Assembly (NCBI GenBank): GCA_037178855.1
Contig: JASJZC010000002.1
Coordinates: 8,196,501 to 8,260,500 of the forward strand
DNA: 64,000 nt
Origin: Oscheius sp. JU75
Taxonomy: Eukaryota; Nematoda; Chromadorea; Rhabditida; Rhabditidae
Direction: 5' to 3'
Shown: positions 1 to 12,135 of the stretch, one piece after another
Position numbering within the stretch: position 1 is the stretch's first letter
How the letters are laid out: each line of letters opens with the position of its first letter
Notes under the pieces: generated by a model
What the model was told of the DNA's origin: nothing
Databases searched by the model: none
The model's input: the letters and a program-made list of their open reading frames with translations, nothing else
Position numbers and translations under genes: made by a program

Positions 1-185
1 TGTCATTTGTCTTAGATATTTTTCTGCAATATGCACCTTATCCACTTGCCTAGATTTATAGTGCACATAATAGGCATAAATTTGGGTGCAATGACGAGTT
101 CATTAGCTAGAAAAAATAGTTAACATCATTGACACTGCAAAGAACGCGTAAGACTTAATTAGCTTCATTGAACAAAAAAACTTAC

Positions 186-1286
186 TTGACCCGTTGTATT
201 TCTTTCAGATTGACAGCAAATCCAGCCATATCTGTGGCAAAGTTCCGCTGCGGAGCGAAGATCACATTCCACCCGTTTACCTTGCCATCCTTCACCTTCG
301 GTGCTTCTACGTAAGCACCGCCGACCAGACCTGAATTTTATATATTGTCCCGTATCCCTAATTACACATACCAACAGCCCAGATACCTATCCTCTTAACA
401 TTCCTTATGAAATCGGTGAAGAGACGGATATCGTAAGCGTTGTCGTCATCACAGAAGTAGACGACAGCGCTCACATTGTGGTAGTTTTCCCTTATGTACG
501 TCAGAGCCAGGTTTCTATGTGTCCATCCCCTTGCCGGAAAACCTTTGGCTGTCCTCGTGTTCAAATAAATAAACGGTAGACCGCTACGGTACAGAATTCT
601 CTCGACGGCTGGAACTGTGTGATCGCCGTCTTCGACCACTATCCAGTGGAGATTTTTGACGTGTTGCAGAGTGTTTGAGAGCCTGAAAAAAGCTTGGGAG
701 TAAACAGATTGAACGTTTTCGTTGCAGCTTTCCAGAATAATAGAATCCGTCATAATAGACAGGTCCCCTGGGAAGGGAAGCTTATTTTTTTGAAGGAGTA
801 ACAGAACAAGGAAGAGTGAATCGGGAACATGCTTTCAGAAATTACGCTTTATGCTCTAGCACAAATCAATTCGAGAGGTAAAGAGTTATAATGACTCATG
901 ACTGTTTTTCGAATCAGCTTAATGATGCGCTCAAAAATTCTGCTTCAAGATGACAATGTTCTGCAAAGTTGTAGCTTTTGATCTGATCTATAACCGCGTA
1001 AAAACACGACTAAAACTTCAACTCGCCTACTTCCCTCGATCGTTTCACCCATTCACGATCATTGAATCAACACATACCGCGTCATATCAGCCAGTCTCTC
1101 CAGTCTTTTATGTGTCGGAGTGATAGCGATAATAATAGTATCATTCTTCAGCTCTTCTCTTGTTGAGCGTTGCGAGAATGAGTGTGTGGAATGTAGAAAA
1201 ACAACTCCGACCAGGAGAAACACCACGAAGATGAGTAGGCGACTTGTTAACAGTGAGTACAGTGAATAGTTGGAAGGGGAGCGCAT
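186..1286 (-). CDS. beta-1,3-glucuronyltransferase-like protein (GT43), 3' end off window
   Basis: Exons run 1286-1078, 682-372 and 330-186, with the rest beyond the left edge. Known family role: Golgi type II membrane enzymes that add glucuronic acid to galactose in the proteoglycan linker or on glycoproteins. Seen: a short cytoplasmic N-terminus, a signal anchor at about residues 12-31 (LLTSRLLIFVVFLLVGVVFL), then IIIAITPTHKR, the start of the catalytic domain. Exon 2 has NLHWIVVEDG, an RGWTHRNLAL-like acceptor region and VVYFCDDDNAYD, whose DDDN is the metal/UDP-binding DXD motif. Exon 3 continues with VGGAYVE and FATDMAGFAVNL, both typical of GT43. The 41-bp intron 331-371 is required to keep the frame. 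The last conserved block, with the catalytic Glu and the C-terminal substrate site, is missing here. Family assignment is firm; which paralogue is not. Confidence 0.9.
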
Positions 1287-1818
1287 GCCATGGACAGCTG
1301 TCGTGATGATTTGGAATTTGGGCTGAAAATAGAGAAATATATGTGACTGGTTTGAACATCATTTCACCAATTTAAAATGATGAAAGTATATAAATAAAGA
1401 AAAGAGATAGAAAAGGATGAAAATGCGATATTCTATGTGCTACAAAGGGATAATCCACAAATAAAATTTAATTTAAAAAGTTTAAAAAGCACAGATTTAG
1501 AAAGAAACCCCAGCTGAATAAGTCGACTGTTTCTAATGACTGTTTAATGACTGTTTCTCTTTATCGGGCAGAAAAAAAAATTGGGCAGAAACTAGTTTGG
1601 TGAATTGAACCTCCACTAAATGATTACAAAATGCTCAGCGATCAGATTTAATAAATAAGGGCTGATCATTGCAGCTGGTTTTTGCGGAAAAAAGTGATAT
1701 TTGGAATGCAGACAGTTATAGAACACGTCTACAAAACATTCACGTTTGACTCACTATTTCCAGACTATCGCATGCAAATACATAAAACCCCTGTGTTCTG
1801 ATATGGGTCTTCTAGAGA

Positions 1819-1886
1819 AAAATGCACTAATTCCGAGTACATATATATATATATACTCGGAATCATATTATTATGCATTTTTTATT
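1819..1886. repeat. AT-rich inverted repeat (hairpin)
   Basis: ATTCCGAGTA (1830-1839) faces TACTCGGAAT (1854-1863) across an (AT)n loop. A second, imperfect outer pair AAATGCA (about 1819-1826) and TGCATTT (about 1874-1880) extends the fold. This looks like a small palindromic element or extruded AT cruciform; no flanking duplication is obvious. Confidence 0.6.
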
Positions 1887-4800
1887 TTCCGTTATCACTG
1901 AGAAATAGGCGCGTAAAGTTGCTCTTTTAGAACAATAGTTATCATTTGCTTTTCTCGGCAGTACTTGCCAAATTTTTGTTTTGACAAGTCAAATGGTTTT
2001 CGGCAATTCAAACGCAGTTTGCTTTCGTCTTGCGAATGGAACTTCTGCTTAAAAGCACATTCATAATCACGCTTCATAGTCGAACCAATAAAAAACTGAT
2101 AGAAAAATAGCTTACTATGACAGCAGACGAAGTTCTCTTGGCGATACAAACAAAATATGTCCCTGTGTATGCTTCCACCAAGCGTTACCTACCTAATAGC
2201 TCTCAAACGTCAAAAAAATTTGCGTCGATTTCCTACTTTGCGAAAACCACCGAAAACCCATTCCTCTAGAATAACGGCAATCTTCTGGTAGATATTAAAT
2301 AGCCTGTCAAAACATGATGAAAATACGGGCAAAAAGGAGCAGTAAAACTCCGGACACTCGCTTTAAGTTGTTACTACTGCTTTTGGAATAAGGAATACAA
2401 ATGCGTAGTGAAGATGGGTGCGTGTGTGGACTTGAGTCCTTTTTCATCGCTTTACCGGTAATGCGCAGGGCGAATAATCGCCACAGACGATCTCGCCTCC
2501 ACATACCAGTAGTCAGGGAGGGAGTGAGAGGGATTGAACGGGTCGTCGAACGTGATCCCCCAACAAATCCGAGCGGTTTTAATTGGGAAAGTGCACTGGA
2601 ATCAAACGTCAATGTCCGTCTTTTCAAGAAATGTAAGTTTTCTCAGAATTTGGTAGGCACACCTGCCAACTATTAGTCTAAAAAACTGGTCAGCCACATC
2701 TATGAACTGTGGATATGCCTGACAAACTTAAAGGGCGGCTCCTCGATCAGCCCATCAGCATCACAGAAGAATGGCTGAACGCTTAGATAACACTGTCTAC
2801 GCATGCAGTTTGCAGCCGGGAGTGCGATTGCTGAGGGACCATTCGAACGGAAAATCCTATCAGGAGCATATAAAGCTAATAGTATGCAGGAAATTTTCTG
2901 TGAGTTCGAATTAGCCTTCTATATTACAGGTAATTGTCCGTCATTTCAGACAGACCTGTAATACAGAAGGCTTCAAAATAAAAAATATAAAGATGTAAAA
3001 AGAGAAAATAGACCAAAACAATCGAAACTGTTCGTATCAGTAAATAGCAGTGACCCCCATCTCCCAGAATCGGAACAAACATCAGAACTGATTTGGGCCG
3101 AAAGAGAGAAGGCTGTTTTGAAGGACACGAAAAGTGAGTGCGACATTCACTCTCCCTCTTTTTGGAAAGTGCCACTTGACTGAACGCCGAGGAATTCCAG
3201 CTTACCTGAAGTCGCATCTCTAGGCATTCTACTAATGGCAGCGAGAGAGGAAATAGATTAATTTGAACTAGTATACTCTGAGAAAATGAGAAAAGCTATG
3301 GACAGTCTGTCCCGCCAAAGTGAACGCTTCGTCGCAACCGGATTATTGTGCATTAGGGCTTATAGGGAAGGGTACAAGCAGTGGGTGAATAGATTTGCCT
3401 GGAAGTTTATGTGAAGAAATAGAAACAGATAAAAGTCCATGACTAATCGCCAGACAGTCAGTTATCAGTAGCGGAAAGAGTTGGCGACCGGTGTCATTGG
3501 GGTGTCATTGGGAAAGACCACTAATATCTTTAAACGGAACGTTTTACAACTATCATTTATAAAACCTAGAAATTTGAAAGAGCTAATTGGTTAGAGTACC
3601 TAGATTCCCAGAAGCTAAAACTCTTTTTTGTCATGGCAGAAGATCAGATTATCATTTACACGTATTTAATTTTGATTTCATTACAAAATTAAGGGGTTTC
3701 AAGATTGTGTACAAGCATTCGCCTTCGGAGTCATTCCGTTTAGGAATGCGAAAAAAAGGCATATGGAAAATAAAAAAGGCAACAAAAGCACCGATGGGTA
3801 CAATTTATTCATTTAATCTGTTGTCGCTTTCTTTGCAATTTTTTGTTTGCGGGAACAAGAGTAACAAGGTGACTAATGGAAATTCATGGAATCATTGATG
3901 TTAGTTCCGATGTTTATTTTTAACCTTTTCGTCTCACCTATGCTTGTCCAACAATATATTTTACGCCGAAGACAATTGCAGAGAACTATTTATGCACAAA
4001 ATGTTTTACATCGGGAGACAATTGGAATGTGTATGTTGCACTATGCAGTTGTGTAGACGGATGCGAAGATGGGTGGGAGATCAGACATTGAAGCCAACAG
4101 GAGACGTGGCTGGAGAAAATTGTGGAACGGAACCGGGCGTTCTGAAAATTAAAACTTTAAATTTTCGGGCAAGAGCAGATACAACATTGCAGAACATCGA
4201 AATCTTGAAAAACGGCGACTTCGGCTCTACTGCGCGCAACCTCAACTTGCGACACCCGAGATGTTACGGGTGGGACCCGCCGACCCGCACAACAGCGCAA
4301 GTACATACCCTTTGCAACATTGCGCTGTCTAATCCATGATTACTTTCCGACGTAGCGGAAATGATAAACGCGAACCCCATTAAAGGCTCCTTCCCTACTG
4401 CTCCTCTACTTTTGATCCTCCACTCCGTCCTCTTTTTGCGCCCAACTCTGTATGCAAATGATCTAATCTGAAAACTGATATGCCAATTAAAACGGGGAGA
4501 ATGACCCCCTACTTCGTTGTGTTTTGCGCAAACATAGACAAGCCCACGCGCTAGCAAGCTGGAGATCCTGGAGATAGAGCTGGGTCACGAGCCCGAACAG
4601 CAACACTACATACCCTTATTGGGTAGAAGGTAAGCGGAAGTGTCTGTTGCTTTTTTTGTTGGTTGCTTCCAGTTGGTTCAACATCTTGCGAGAGGTGAAA
4701 AAGTCTTTGGCCGGATGTTATAAACACACCCTCACCAATCTTGTCCATTTATCCGTAAACGCGAACGCTGATCTGTTTAAGTCACTGTCACTGTCTCTAA

Positions 4801-7051
4801 TCGGCTCCCCAAGTCAGCTGGCTATCTGATAATCACAACATTGGTAGTTGAACAACCTTTTTACTATTCACACCTGCATCATCTGTCCAGGCACGTACAC
4901 TAATAACCTTCCATGTGCATACGCCTCCGCGTACGTGTACTGCAACAAAATTTCGTCTCTCTTTGTCTTCAACCAAAATTAGACTCTGTAAATATACTCG
5001 AAAGGCCCGATTAGCCTTTCTTGATTGCAGGTCAAAGAACTACAATGTCTAGAGAAGATATCGTCTCACCCTTTCTTTCTCTCTTGCTTTATTACTTGTT
5101 CTGAGATGAGGCCCTTCCAATTAATTGGCAGGAAATTTGTAAGACGTGCTCTCAATTAGAGGGGCAAGATCCTAATCAAGAACTAAGATAGTGTGCCAGT
5201 ACACGCAATGCACAGAGCGACGGAGAGCGGCGATGGTCAGTCATTATGGTGAGTTCTAATGACAGGTAGTCACGCTGTCTTTTACGTGGAAAAGGCCTAA
5301 ACTCGGATCTTGGTCGCGCTTTTTTATCTTGCTGTCTCTCTCACTCTTTGTCCCTCTGTCTCATTAACATTTATCGCGTTTTGTTGCTCCTCCAGACAAA
5401 AAACATCTTGCCAGTCCCCATATGTTACCAATCAGGACCCTCAAAACCCTCAGTCCAAATGCTCATCTTCTCCCGTCGTTACGCTAATCATTCGTTCCGG
5501 TAAGTCAACCTTAGTCAAAACAGACGCTCATTATTCAAAAAGTTCCCACAAGGCATGACCACAGAACTTCCTGAATCGCTGAGAACCGTGTTTAGTCATC
5601 TGGCTGCAGAGGGTAATTATCGTCTGCAAAGTGCTTACCTAACAGTTTTGTCTCCCTCTATTAGGACGGTGATCAGATCCATAATTTTGCCGTTGGGAGC
5701 TGCTCTGAAAAGCAGAACACTGGAACGGAAAAGTGCCAAGGTAGTCATCGCGGTCAGGACCTGAAAACTTGACTACAATCTCTCTCCCTCTCTCTCTGTT
5801 CTATTTCCTCTCTTCTCCTATGTGCCTGTTTCGTCTGCCAATATAAGACAAGGGTGCTCTCATTTTCAGCAGTCGCCCACCACCAACTGAAATTTGCCAT
5901 CTTCTCGCATTACTTGATCCTTCGTCATTTTCTCGCGATCATAGCTCTCTCGATTTCGCTCGCGCATTTAGCCGATTACTCCAGATGTTCCAGTTTAATC
6001 CCTTTAGACGGTTTCGACAACACGTAATTTTATCGGAATGCCTGTCTGTTTACGTGGGGGTCAGGTCTTTGACCAGGGTGGATGGCTTCCCAGCAGATTT
6101 GGTCATATGGTTTTGAAGCTGTACTAGTTTGTTTCTTCCCATAGATATAACCAGAGGCAGAGACAGATAGATAGAGAGACAGAGAGGTGAAGAGACAGAG
6201 TGACAGAGAAACAGGGCGATAAAGAGACAGAGACCTATCCTGAGAAAAACAGGAATCTTTTCCCCTGTTTTATTGAATTGTCGTTTACGTATTGATTTAC
6301 GTTTACTTATCACTCCCCGTAATCTCCTTCCCACCAGTTCCCACCGGAAGAGCCCTTCTGTTCTCAATCACTTAGGCTCTCCTGTCACAACCATGGAACA
6401 TAGTCTCCTCCACAGGTAACCTAATCTTGTTTTTGGCAACCCACTCGATGGGATACTTGAGATAGACTTCGAATTATTCAAGGAGCAATCTATGTCCTAC
6501 TTTCACAACAGCTGACAGGCAGTTTCTCTCTCTCTCTCTCTCTCTGTTCCTACTTCCATTGAACCGATCTACCATTTCTTTTGTCCGCGCTCTCCACAAT
6601 TCAAGCAGATCTCAAACCTTTGTTTGCCCGGATGCGCCAAGTACCTTACACCCAACCGACACTACCAATCACAATTGGCTCTTGAAAGGCATTCCGTCAG
6701 GGTTCAGCTTCTTACTCTTTCCTATTCTCTCCAAGTTCAAAGACTGTTCTTTCTGGCTATTAAGTGCCCTTGACAGCATGCAGAACAATCAGCAGGGGGT
6801 TTACAAACATCCGGTCCCTCTCTGGGCTAGAGGAGATCTACTTTCATGCTTCTCATCAGAACCTACACCATACCACAAAACATAGACCACTTTTTCTTAT
6901 ATGTCGAATCACATGTCTTCACTAGCTAGCCAGAGCTATTAGCTATTAGTAGCACACACTCATTAGGGGTGAGACTCTTCGGAAGATGTACCGAAATTTT
7001 AAAAAAAAAATGTTCTATTTTACAGTCACTTTAGGGCCGAAAACTTTTCAG

Positions 7052-7330
7052 CTTCGTGGTGTTCTGCAAACCTGTTAAGCAGAGCAACAGCTACAACTTT
7101 GCAGAGCATCACGAGGACTGAGGTCTTTGCATCACGGGGACAAGGTTTGAAGTGAAACCGAAAGGTTATGCCAAGCTTGGGAATCGAACTCGAGTTGCCT
7201 GCGCAGTCCGCCCTCTCACCGACTGTGCTATAAAATCTGGGAAAGTACATGAACAGATGGCCATTCTTAAAGAATATATATATTTTTAACTCCTCTACAA
7301 GCTTGCAAAGCATTGCAAAGCTTGAGAATG
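7052..7330. repeat. hairpin-family repeat plus tRNA-like unit
   Basis: The right hairpin arm is CTACAACTTTGCAGAGCATC (7091-7110). The left arm, GTGGTGTTCTGCAAA at about 7056, is degenerate. Minus-strand 7164-7240 carries an A-box-like TAGCACAGTCGGTGAGAG and a B-box GAGTTCGATTCCC, as in tRNA-derived SINEs. A further partial arm (CTACAAGCTTGCAAAGCATTG) lies near 7296. The same hairpin-then-tRNA-like order recurs at 38186-38365. Confidence 0.6.
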
Positions 7331-7490
7331 CCCTCTTCGGTATCAAAAATAACCCGAAAAACCAACTAGAAATAGAACCTTTCATTTCCTAGTGATCTAT
7401 GTCCCTTTCCTCCCCCACGTTCCATGCACAGAAAAAGATGCTCAAGTTTACAGGAACGCGCCAGATGTTCATGCATCAAGCTCGGAACAG

Positions 7491-9501
7491 ATGACATGTG
7501 AACCGAATTATTCAATCGCTCACATACAGTCGCTGTCCAAGGAGCGATGGCTTATTCGACCGGAATTTCATATTCCCTGCATGATGCTGTCAATAGCTAT
7601 TGTTGTTCTCTACATACTGGAACTGAGAGTCGTCTTGAGGTACCGACGTTATGCTCCTTTTACGTCGACCTACTTTCGGGTCTGGACCATGCAGGTGAGA
7701 GAAAGAGAGACAGAGACAGTTCAATACCATTCTTTTCAGGCCACAGCAGACATAGCGAGTCTCTTTTGCTACCTGATCTTTTCCTTCACCCGCAACATTA
7801 CAATAACCTGGGATTTCTGGATGCTTCTGAACCGAACCTGCATCCCTACTCTCATAATCATTCTCAACGGAGCTGTCATCCTCAGCCAAATGACAGGAGT
7901 CGCTATGGCTTCTGTCAACCGTTATTTGAAGCTATGCATGCCTACGAGTAGTGTCACTGGGGTGAGTCGAAAATGACAGTGACAGTGTCTATCCAAATTT
8001 AAGAGATTCGACGCCACCTCGACTCCCCACTTAGCCATCATCGTGATCTTCATCCCATTTCTGGTCTCTTCCATGATTCTGTACAATACGGCGCCCATTT
8101 TTGTCTATATTGACGGTCACAGCTCCGTCATTGCTCCCTGTTTTCGACGTCCGGGTAAATTTGTGAGTTCTACTACTTCTTTGAGAAAAATGTAGAAGGA
8201 CAAAGATTTGTTTTTGCGCGCGATTGAAAGGCGATAGGTGTCAAAGAACAGAGGTGAAAGAAGTGTCTGCTCTATTGTAGAGAGAGGGCAAACAAACAGG
8301 ATGTCGTGAGATCAGATTCTAGTAGATCAGGGCAGTACTAGTTCACAGAAAGGGTTCCTGCCACGGAACAGTCGATAGATAGATCAGATGAAGAAGAGTT
8401 GAGGTGGCTGGTGGTTCGACTAAGTGGGTAAACTTTCTGTTTCCGTAGATTTCTCAGTCTCTATTGTTATCTTTGGGGGCGGAAGGAAGTAGAGAGACAG
8501 TTATTTTTCAAAAAAGAACTGATAGTCTTGGCCGGCTATGCTTGTCCCGTACGCTCACGGCAACGCAATTTTTCTGTTTTGTGGGAAGGGAAAGTGATAA
8601 ACGAGACTTCTAGACCAAATGAGAACTGAAACTATTGTAAAATTAGGTTGTTCGTACCTTACAAATTTAGGGCCGCGGTAGTTACGTATGCTCTAGAATG
8701 GGAAGAGGGTTTCCCAGCTTCCTATCAGTCCACCTGTTGCCGAAAAGATTGCCAAAGGCTCTTCTAACTCTTTCCCCCCATTTCCAGGTCTATTCTATTG
8801 TTGCTATACTTTGGTACGGACAGGTTACTGGGATCTTCTTACCGGCCTTAGCACCCTCCGCCCGTCACATAGTCAGACGTGCCGTCTATAACTCCCTGTA
8901 GGAAACCATATTTCTGTCACAGAACCATGAGAGCCCCTTATACTCAACATTAGAGGTTCCCAAGTTTTCCCCTCAACTGACTTGTCAACTCGACTCTTGT
9001 CAGCTTTCGTTTCGTGGTCACGCACGGACAGACATCATTGCGGCTTGTCAGGAGTAGAGAGATTACATCTCTTAATTTTCAGGTCTATTCTATTGTTGCT
9101 CCACTCTGGTGTATCACAACCTTGTTCATTTCTACTATCTGCTATTCCAAAATCATCGGAAGACTGTCCTCGATGTCATATCTCAAGCGTCGAGACCTAA
9201 AGACCGAGCGGATGCTGACCATGCTCTCGATGCCAGTCTTCGTCTCTCTCTGGCTCGTCTTTCTCTACTACTGTTGTATAGCATTAGCCGACGTCTTCCA
9301 TTGGGTAAAAACAGTCAATAGTGGCACAAAAATAATGTTTAGGCCTCTCTCTACGACATGCTCTTCGCATACTACCACCTAATTAATCTGATACTGTCCG
9401 TGACAAATCCCATATCAGCGCTGTTCTCAAGGGACATAAGGAGGAGAATACTCTTCCAGCACTTTGAATTCAGTGCACAGCGCCATACTTTTCTCAGTTA
9501 A
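7491..9501 (+). CDS. seven-transmembrane serpentine receptor, nematode chemoreceptor-like
   Basis: Exons 7491-7694, 7740-7961, 8004-8162, 9083-9304 and 9343-9501 join in phase 0 throughout to give 321 aa, a normal length for nematode chemoreceptor GPCRs. Seven hydrophobic segments are visible: TM1 ends at LELRVVLRY; TM3 ends with ASVNRYLKL (NRY in place of DRY); TM5 begins VYSIVAPLW; TM6 contains VFVSLWLVFLYYCC; TM7 has NPISALFSRDIRRRIL, an NPxxY-like end followed by a basic tail. The start is the ATG at 7491 because the upstream open frame has no ATG. AATAAA overlaps the stop region (about 9501). The layout resembles the srv class, but I cannot place it exactly. A decayed second copy of the exon 4 start lies in intron 3. 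Confidence 0.85.
8780..8901 (+). pseudogene. partial duplicate of the GPCR exon 4 acceptor and start
   Basis: The acceptor CAG plus GTCTATTCTATTGTTGCT occurs here at about 8785 and again at the true exon 4 (9080 onwards). After this block of about 21 identical bases the copy reads ATACTTTGGTAC and then loses receptor similarity before a stop at 8899-8901. It is either a relic of tandem exon duplication or a cryptic alternative exon, since CAG|GTTACT follows 24 bases later. Confidence 0.5.
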
Positions 9502-9504
9502 ATA

Positions 9505-9956
9505 AACCTATACACCGTTCTTGTCAATGTCTCTGTCACTCTCATCGTCAACCGTCACGGTCACTGACCGTAACTCTGTCCACAGAAAATGTCACTCTCA
9601 CTCCCTGCCCACTGTCTCCGTCAACTGTCACTCTCTCTGTCCCTGTCTTTGGCCAGTCACTGGCCCTGTCACTGTCTTTGTTCCTGTCAAATGTACTGTC
9701 ACTGTCAGTGTTACAGTCACACTCAGTTACTACCTCTGCCACTACCTCTGTTCCGGTCAATAGTGTCGGACACGATACCTGCCAAATATACTGTCACTAA
9801 CACTGCTAGTCACGGGCTGTTACTGTCACTGTCAGTTACTATCATTAGGGCTATCTCTCAGTCTGACTGGCAGTTCCGGTCACTGTCTGTCTTTGTCACC
9901 TCCTCCTGTGTCGTGTCCCTTACCCTGTCACGAAAGCTCTGTCTCTCTTTGTGTTT
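9505..9956. repeat. low-complexity CTGTCACTGTC-type tract
   Basis: This stretch is built almost wholly from degenerate TGTCACTGTC and CTCTGTC units, with no clean period. Long open frames on both strands here are artefacts of the biased composition. It separates the 3' ends of two convergent genes. Confidence 0.75.
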
Positions 9957-10924
9957 CTACCTATATCCTGTTCCAGATTGACTTACCCCCAGAAGACCAT
10001 AGGTGATCATCATGCGGACAGTGAATCGGAACGAGTCTAGAACTGAGATGACACACATCATTGTGTTGAAGCAGTAGCAGAGGAAGAAGATGACGGAGAC
10101 TCCGAAGTACTGAACTTTTTATTTTATGGCATTTAGTCTCTTTATTGTATTTGGCCCTGGTACTGCAGGCCTGATTTTTTACTTCCCGGACAGAAAAATT
10201 GCATTTGGTAAAGCTACTGTAAAATTTCCAATGCAAACTTTGCAAATTCCTCGGCTTTTCGGGTTCAAAACATCATTTTTAAGCGTGGTCATGCTCTACA
10301 AAGTTGTAGCCCAGATCAGGAGCTACAACTTTGTAGAGCATCACGAAAAAAATTGACTCAAAATAACTACAGGGAATTAATTTCATTAGAATGCACGCCA
10401 AAAACAAACAGTACGCAGAAGTGCGTTAATTATATTTTTGTTGCGACGTTCGAAATAGTTTTAACCAGTGATGTTCTGCGACATTGCAGTTCATGATCTG
10501 GGCTACAACTTTGCAGAATGCTGTTTTCCATCCAAAAGTGGCGCATTTTAAAAATATTCACACTTTTTGAACCCACAATTAGACAGTAGGGAATGAAGAG
10601 CACCATTCCATTGCCGAGCTCAAATACTCGTCTCTGAAGACCCAAAATGTGTCCCAGAAGAATGAATCCACACAAAATCGACAGACTTGCTGAACTCCCG
10701 GCTAAAAACGTCATTCCTTCGTAGCGGAATGGGACGAAAAAGAGGACGAGGAGTGAGATTGCCGGGAAGAGCTGGAAATGTTTAAATTTTCAGTTCTTTA
10801 TACGGTAACTTACGGTCTGCGACGTCATTAATAATCCCCAAGGAGCTTTTTTGGCAAAGCCCCAGTCGAATTTGTGCTCGGTAGGCACACTGGCCATTGT
10901 TTGACCATTTGAAGGCCCTGGCAT
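9957..10924 (-). CDS. small four-TM membrane protein, MARVEL-domain-like
   Basis: Exon 1 is 10924-10814 (37 codons), exon 2 starts at 10771 and ends at 10577 or a little later, and exon 3 starts at 10109. Without a further intron it reads through to a TAG at 9959-9957, giving about 155 aa. Seen: a short N-terminal tail, TM1 (FPAISLLVLFFVPF), TM2 (SILCGFILLGHILG), TM3 (GMVLFIPYCLI) and TM4 (VSVIFFLCYCFNTMMCVISV). Short tails, this spacing and this length fit the MARVEL group of vesicle and junction membrane proteins, but I see no diagnostic motif, so the family is inferred. Two in-phase donors are possible for exon 2 (10576, or about 12 bases on). A GTAAGT at 9986 could be a real donor, in which case the C-terminus differs. 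Intron 2 holds two copies of the hairpin repeat. Confidence 0.55.
10284..10525. repeat. two hairpin-family copies inside an intron
   Basis: Copy one is a near-perfect hairpin: ATGCTCTACAAAGTTGTAGC (10291-10310) faces GCTACAACTTTGTAGAGCAT across a short loop containing CCAGATCAGGA. Copy two (about 10468-10525) has a decayed left arm (ATGTTCTGCGACATTGCAGT) and a better right arm (GGCTACAACTTTGCAGAATG). Both lie in the large intron of the four-TM gene. Confidence 0.75.
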
Positions 10925-12135
10925 TTGCTGAAACCTTGGCAGATCCGTGTGAGTTTTTGGGCGGGAAAAGGAAAGAAAGCAACGAGACTTTTGAGCACAA
11001 AGTCTTGAACAAAATAATAGGGAATTAAGAGAAAAACTTTACGGAACCTTGCTGGTCGCTGGAGAAAGTAAAAGTAAATTCTTAGGGGGAAATGACTCAA
11101 ATTCACGGAAAAAAGCGAGGAAACGATGGCAATTTAGGTGGCTATTACAATGCCAAGACGCGTATCTTATTCCAGCTGTTTGAAGAGAGAAAAAGGGGTG
11201 TGAGTCAGGCGGGCGTAGAGAAGAGACAGCCGTCGCCCTCTATTTTTTTACGCACAATTGTCGCTGTCTGGGTGGTGTCTGGAAGGAAAAGAATCGAAAT
11301 GAGGGTTCGGGCAGTCTATAAGACTTTCGAGAAGAAGTAGTTAGCCGAATTTACTAGAGAACTGTCAGAGTTGGAGGCTGTAGGTCCTAAGCGGCAAAGA
11401 CTCTTTATAGGAAATTTGGACAAGTGTCTCCTGGTCCGATAACTAAAAGCGAAAAAACTAATCAAACCCAAGAATTTTTCAGCGGGCCAGCAAGCTCAAA
11501 ATTCGGTTATTTTAGCAGTACTCGAAAGGAAAAAGCGGGACAATAACAGATATTACTGAGCCAGTTTGACAGACCGAATTTCAGCCAAACTTACCAGAGG
11601 CCAAAACCTAAAAATATAGCTAACCAACATAACCTTCCTCGAAAATTGGAAAGTTATCGAACAGAATGAGCCCGGAAAATCAGTCTACAAACCGAAATAG
11701 CCTTCAGATCAACCTCAAAGTCAAAAAGGAAATAAACAGTCTCATTCGTCTATCAAAAAAGCTTGCACTTTTATTTGGTCATCAAACTACCACTATCCGC
11801 TATAGTATATTCCAACGGTGAGGAACACCTGAAGATTTCTAGATCATAATTTGGTGCTAAAACAGCTCAATTTCAGCGTTCGTTCAAAGAGAGTCGAAGA
11901 AGAACTGACCACAATTTCGCAATTGCTAGTCACTTGCTATGGGAGAGAGGGTCATCTATCTCTCTTCTGCAATAAACAGTTCGAATAGGCATGTCAGAGA
12001 CGGAAACCCGATAACAATCCAAACAAAACAAAACAGATTCCGTTGAAGTGAATGCGCTTTATTCACACGGAGAATTGGACAAAATAATTCAATATACCAG
12101 TAATACGCTTGTAGATCAAGTAGAATTTTTTTGAT
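10925..12135. other. intergenic, nothing recognised
   Basis: This lies between the start of the minus-strand four-TM gene and the 3' end of minus-strand CDC20. It would hold the promoter of the former and the 3' UTR and terminator of the latter. I see no domain, RNA gene or repeat. Confidence 0.5.

Larger units (their letters stand above)
1287..7490. other. gene-poor intergenic stretch
   Basis: I find no gene here that I can support. It holds an AT palindrome near 1820-1886, a hairpin/tRNA-like repeat at 7052-7330, and (TC)n runs near 5340, 5780 and 6520-6545. Fragments between 5395 and 5763 (+) can be joined through plausible splice sites into a short basic peptide containing FPQGMTTELPESLRT. 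The phases do not agree at the last junction, so I leave it as a possible exon relic. Other open frames (2307-2627 minus, 4264-4557 minus, 6559-6885 plus) lack domains, splice context and codon bias. Confidence 0.5.

Noticed and set aside
2307-2627. 106-codon minus-strand open frame
   Set aside because: Composition is Arg/Ser/Leu-rich without motif; no neighbouring exons; overlaps an open frame on the plus strand.
9521-9981. coding genes from overlapping open frames
   Set aside because: The frames are open only because the sequence is repeats of CTGTCAC-like units; the translations are Ser/Val/Leu runs in every frame.
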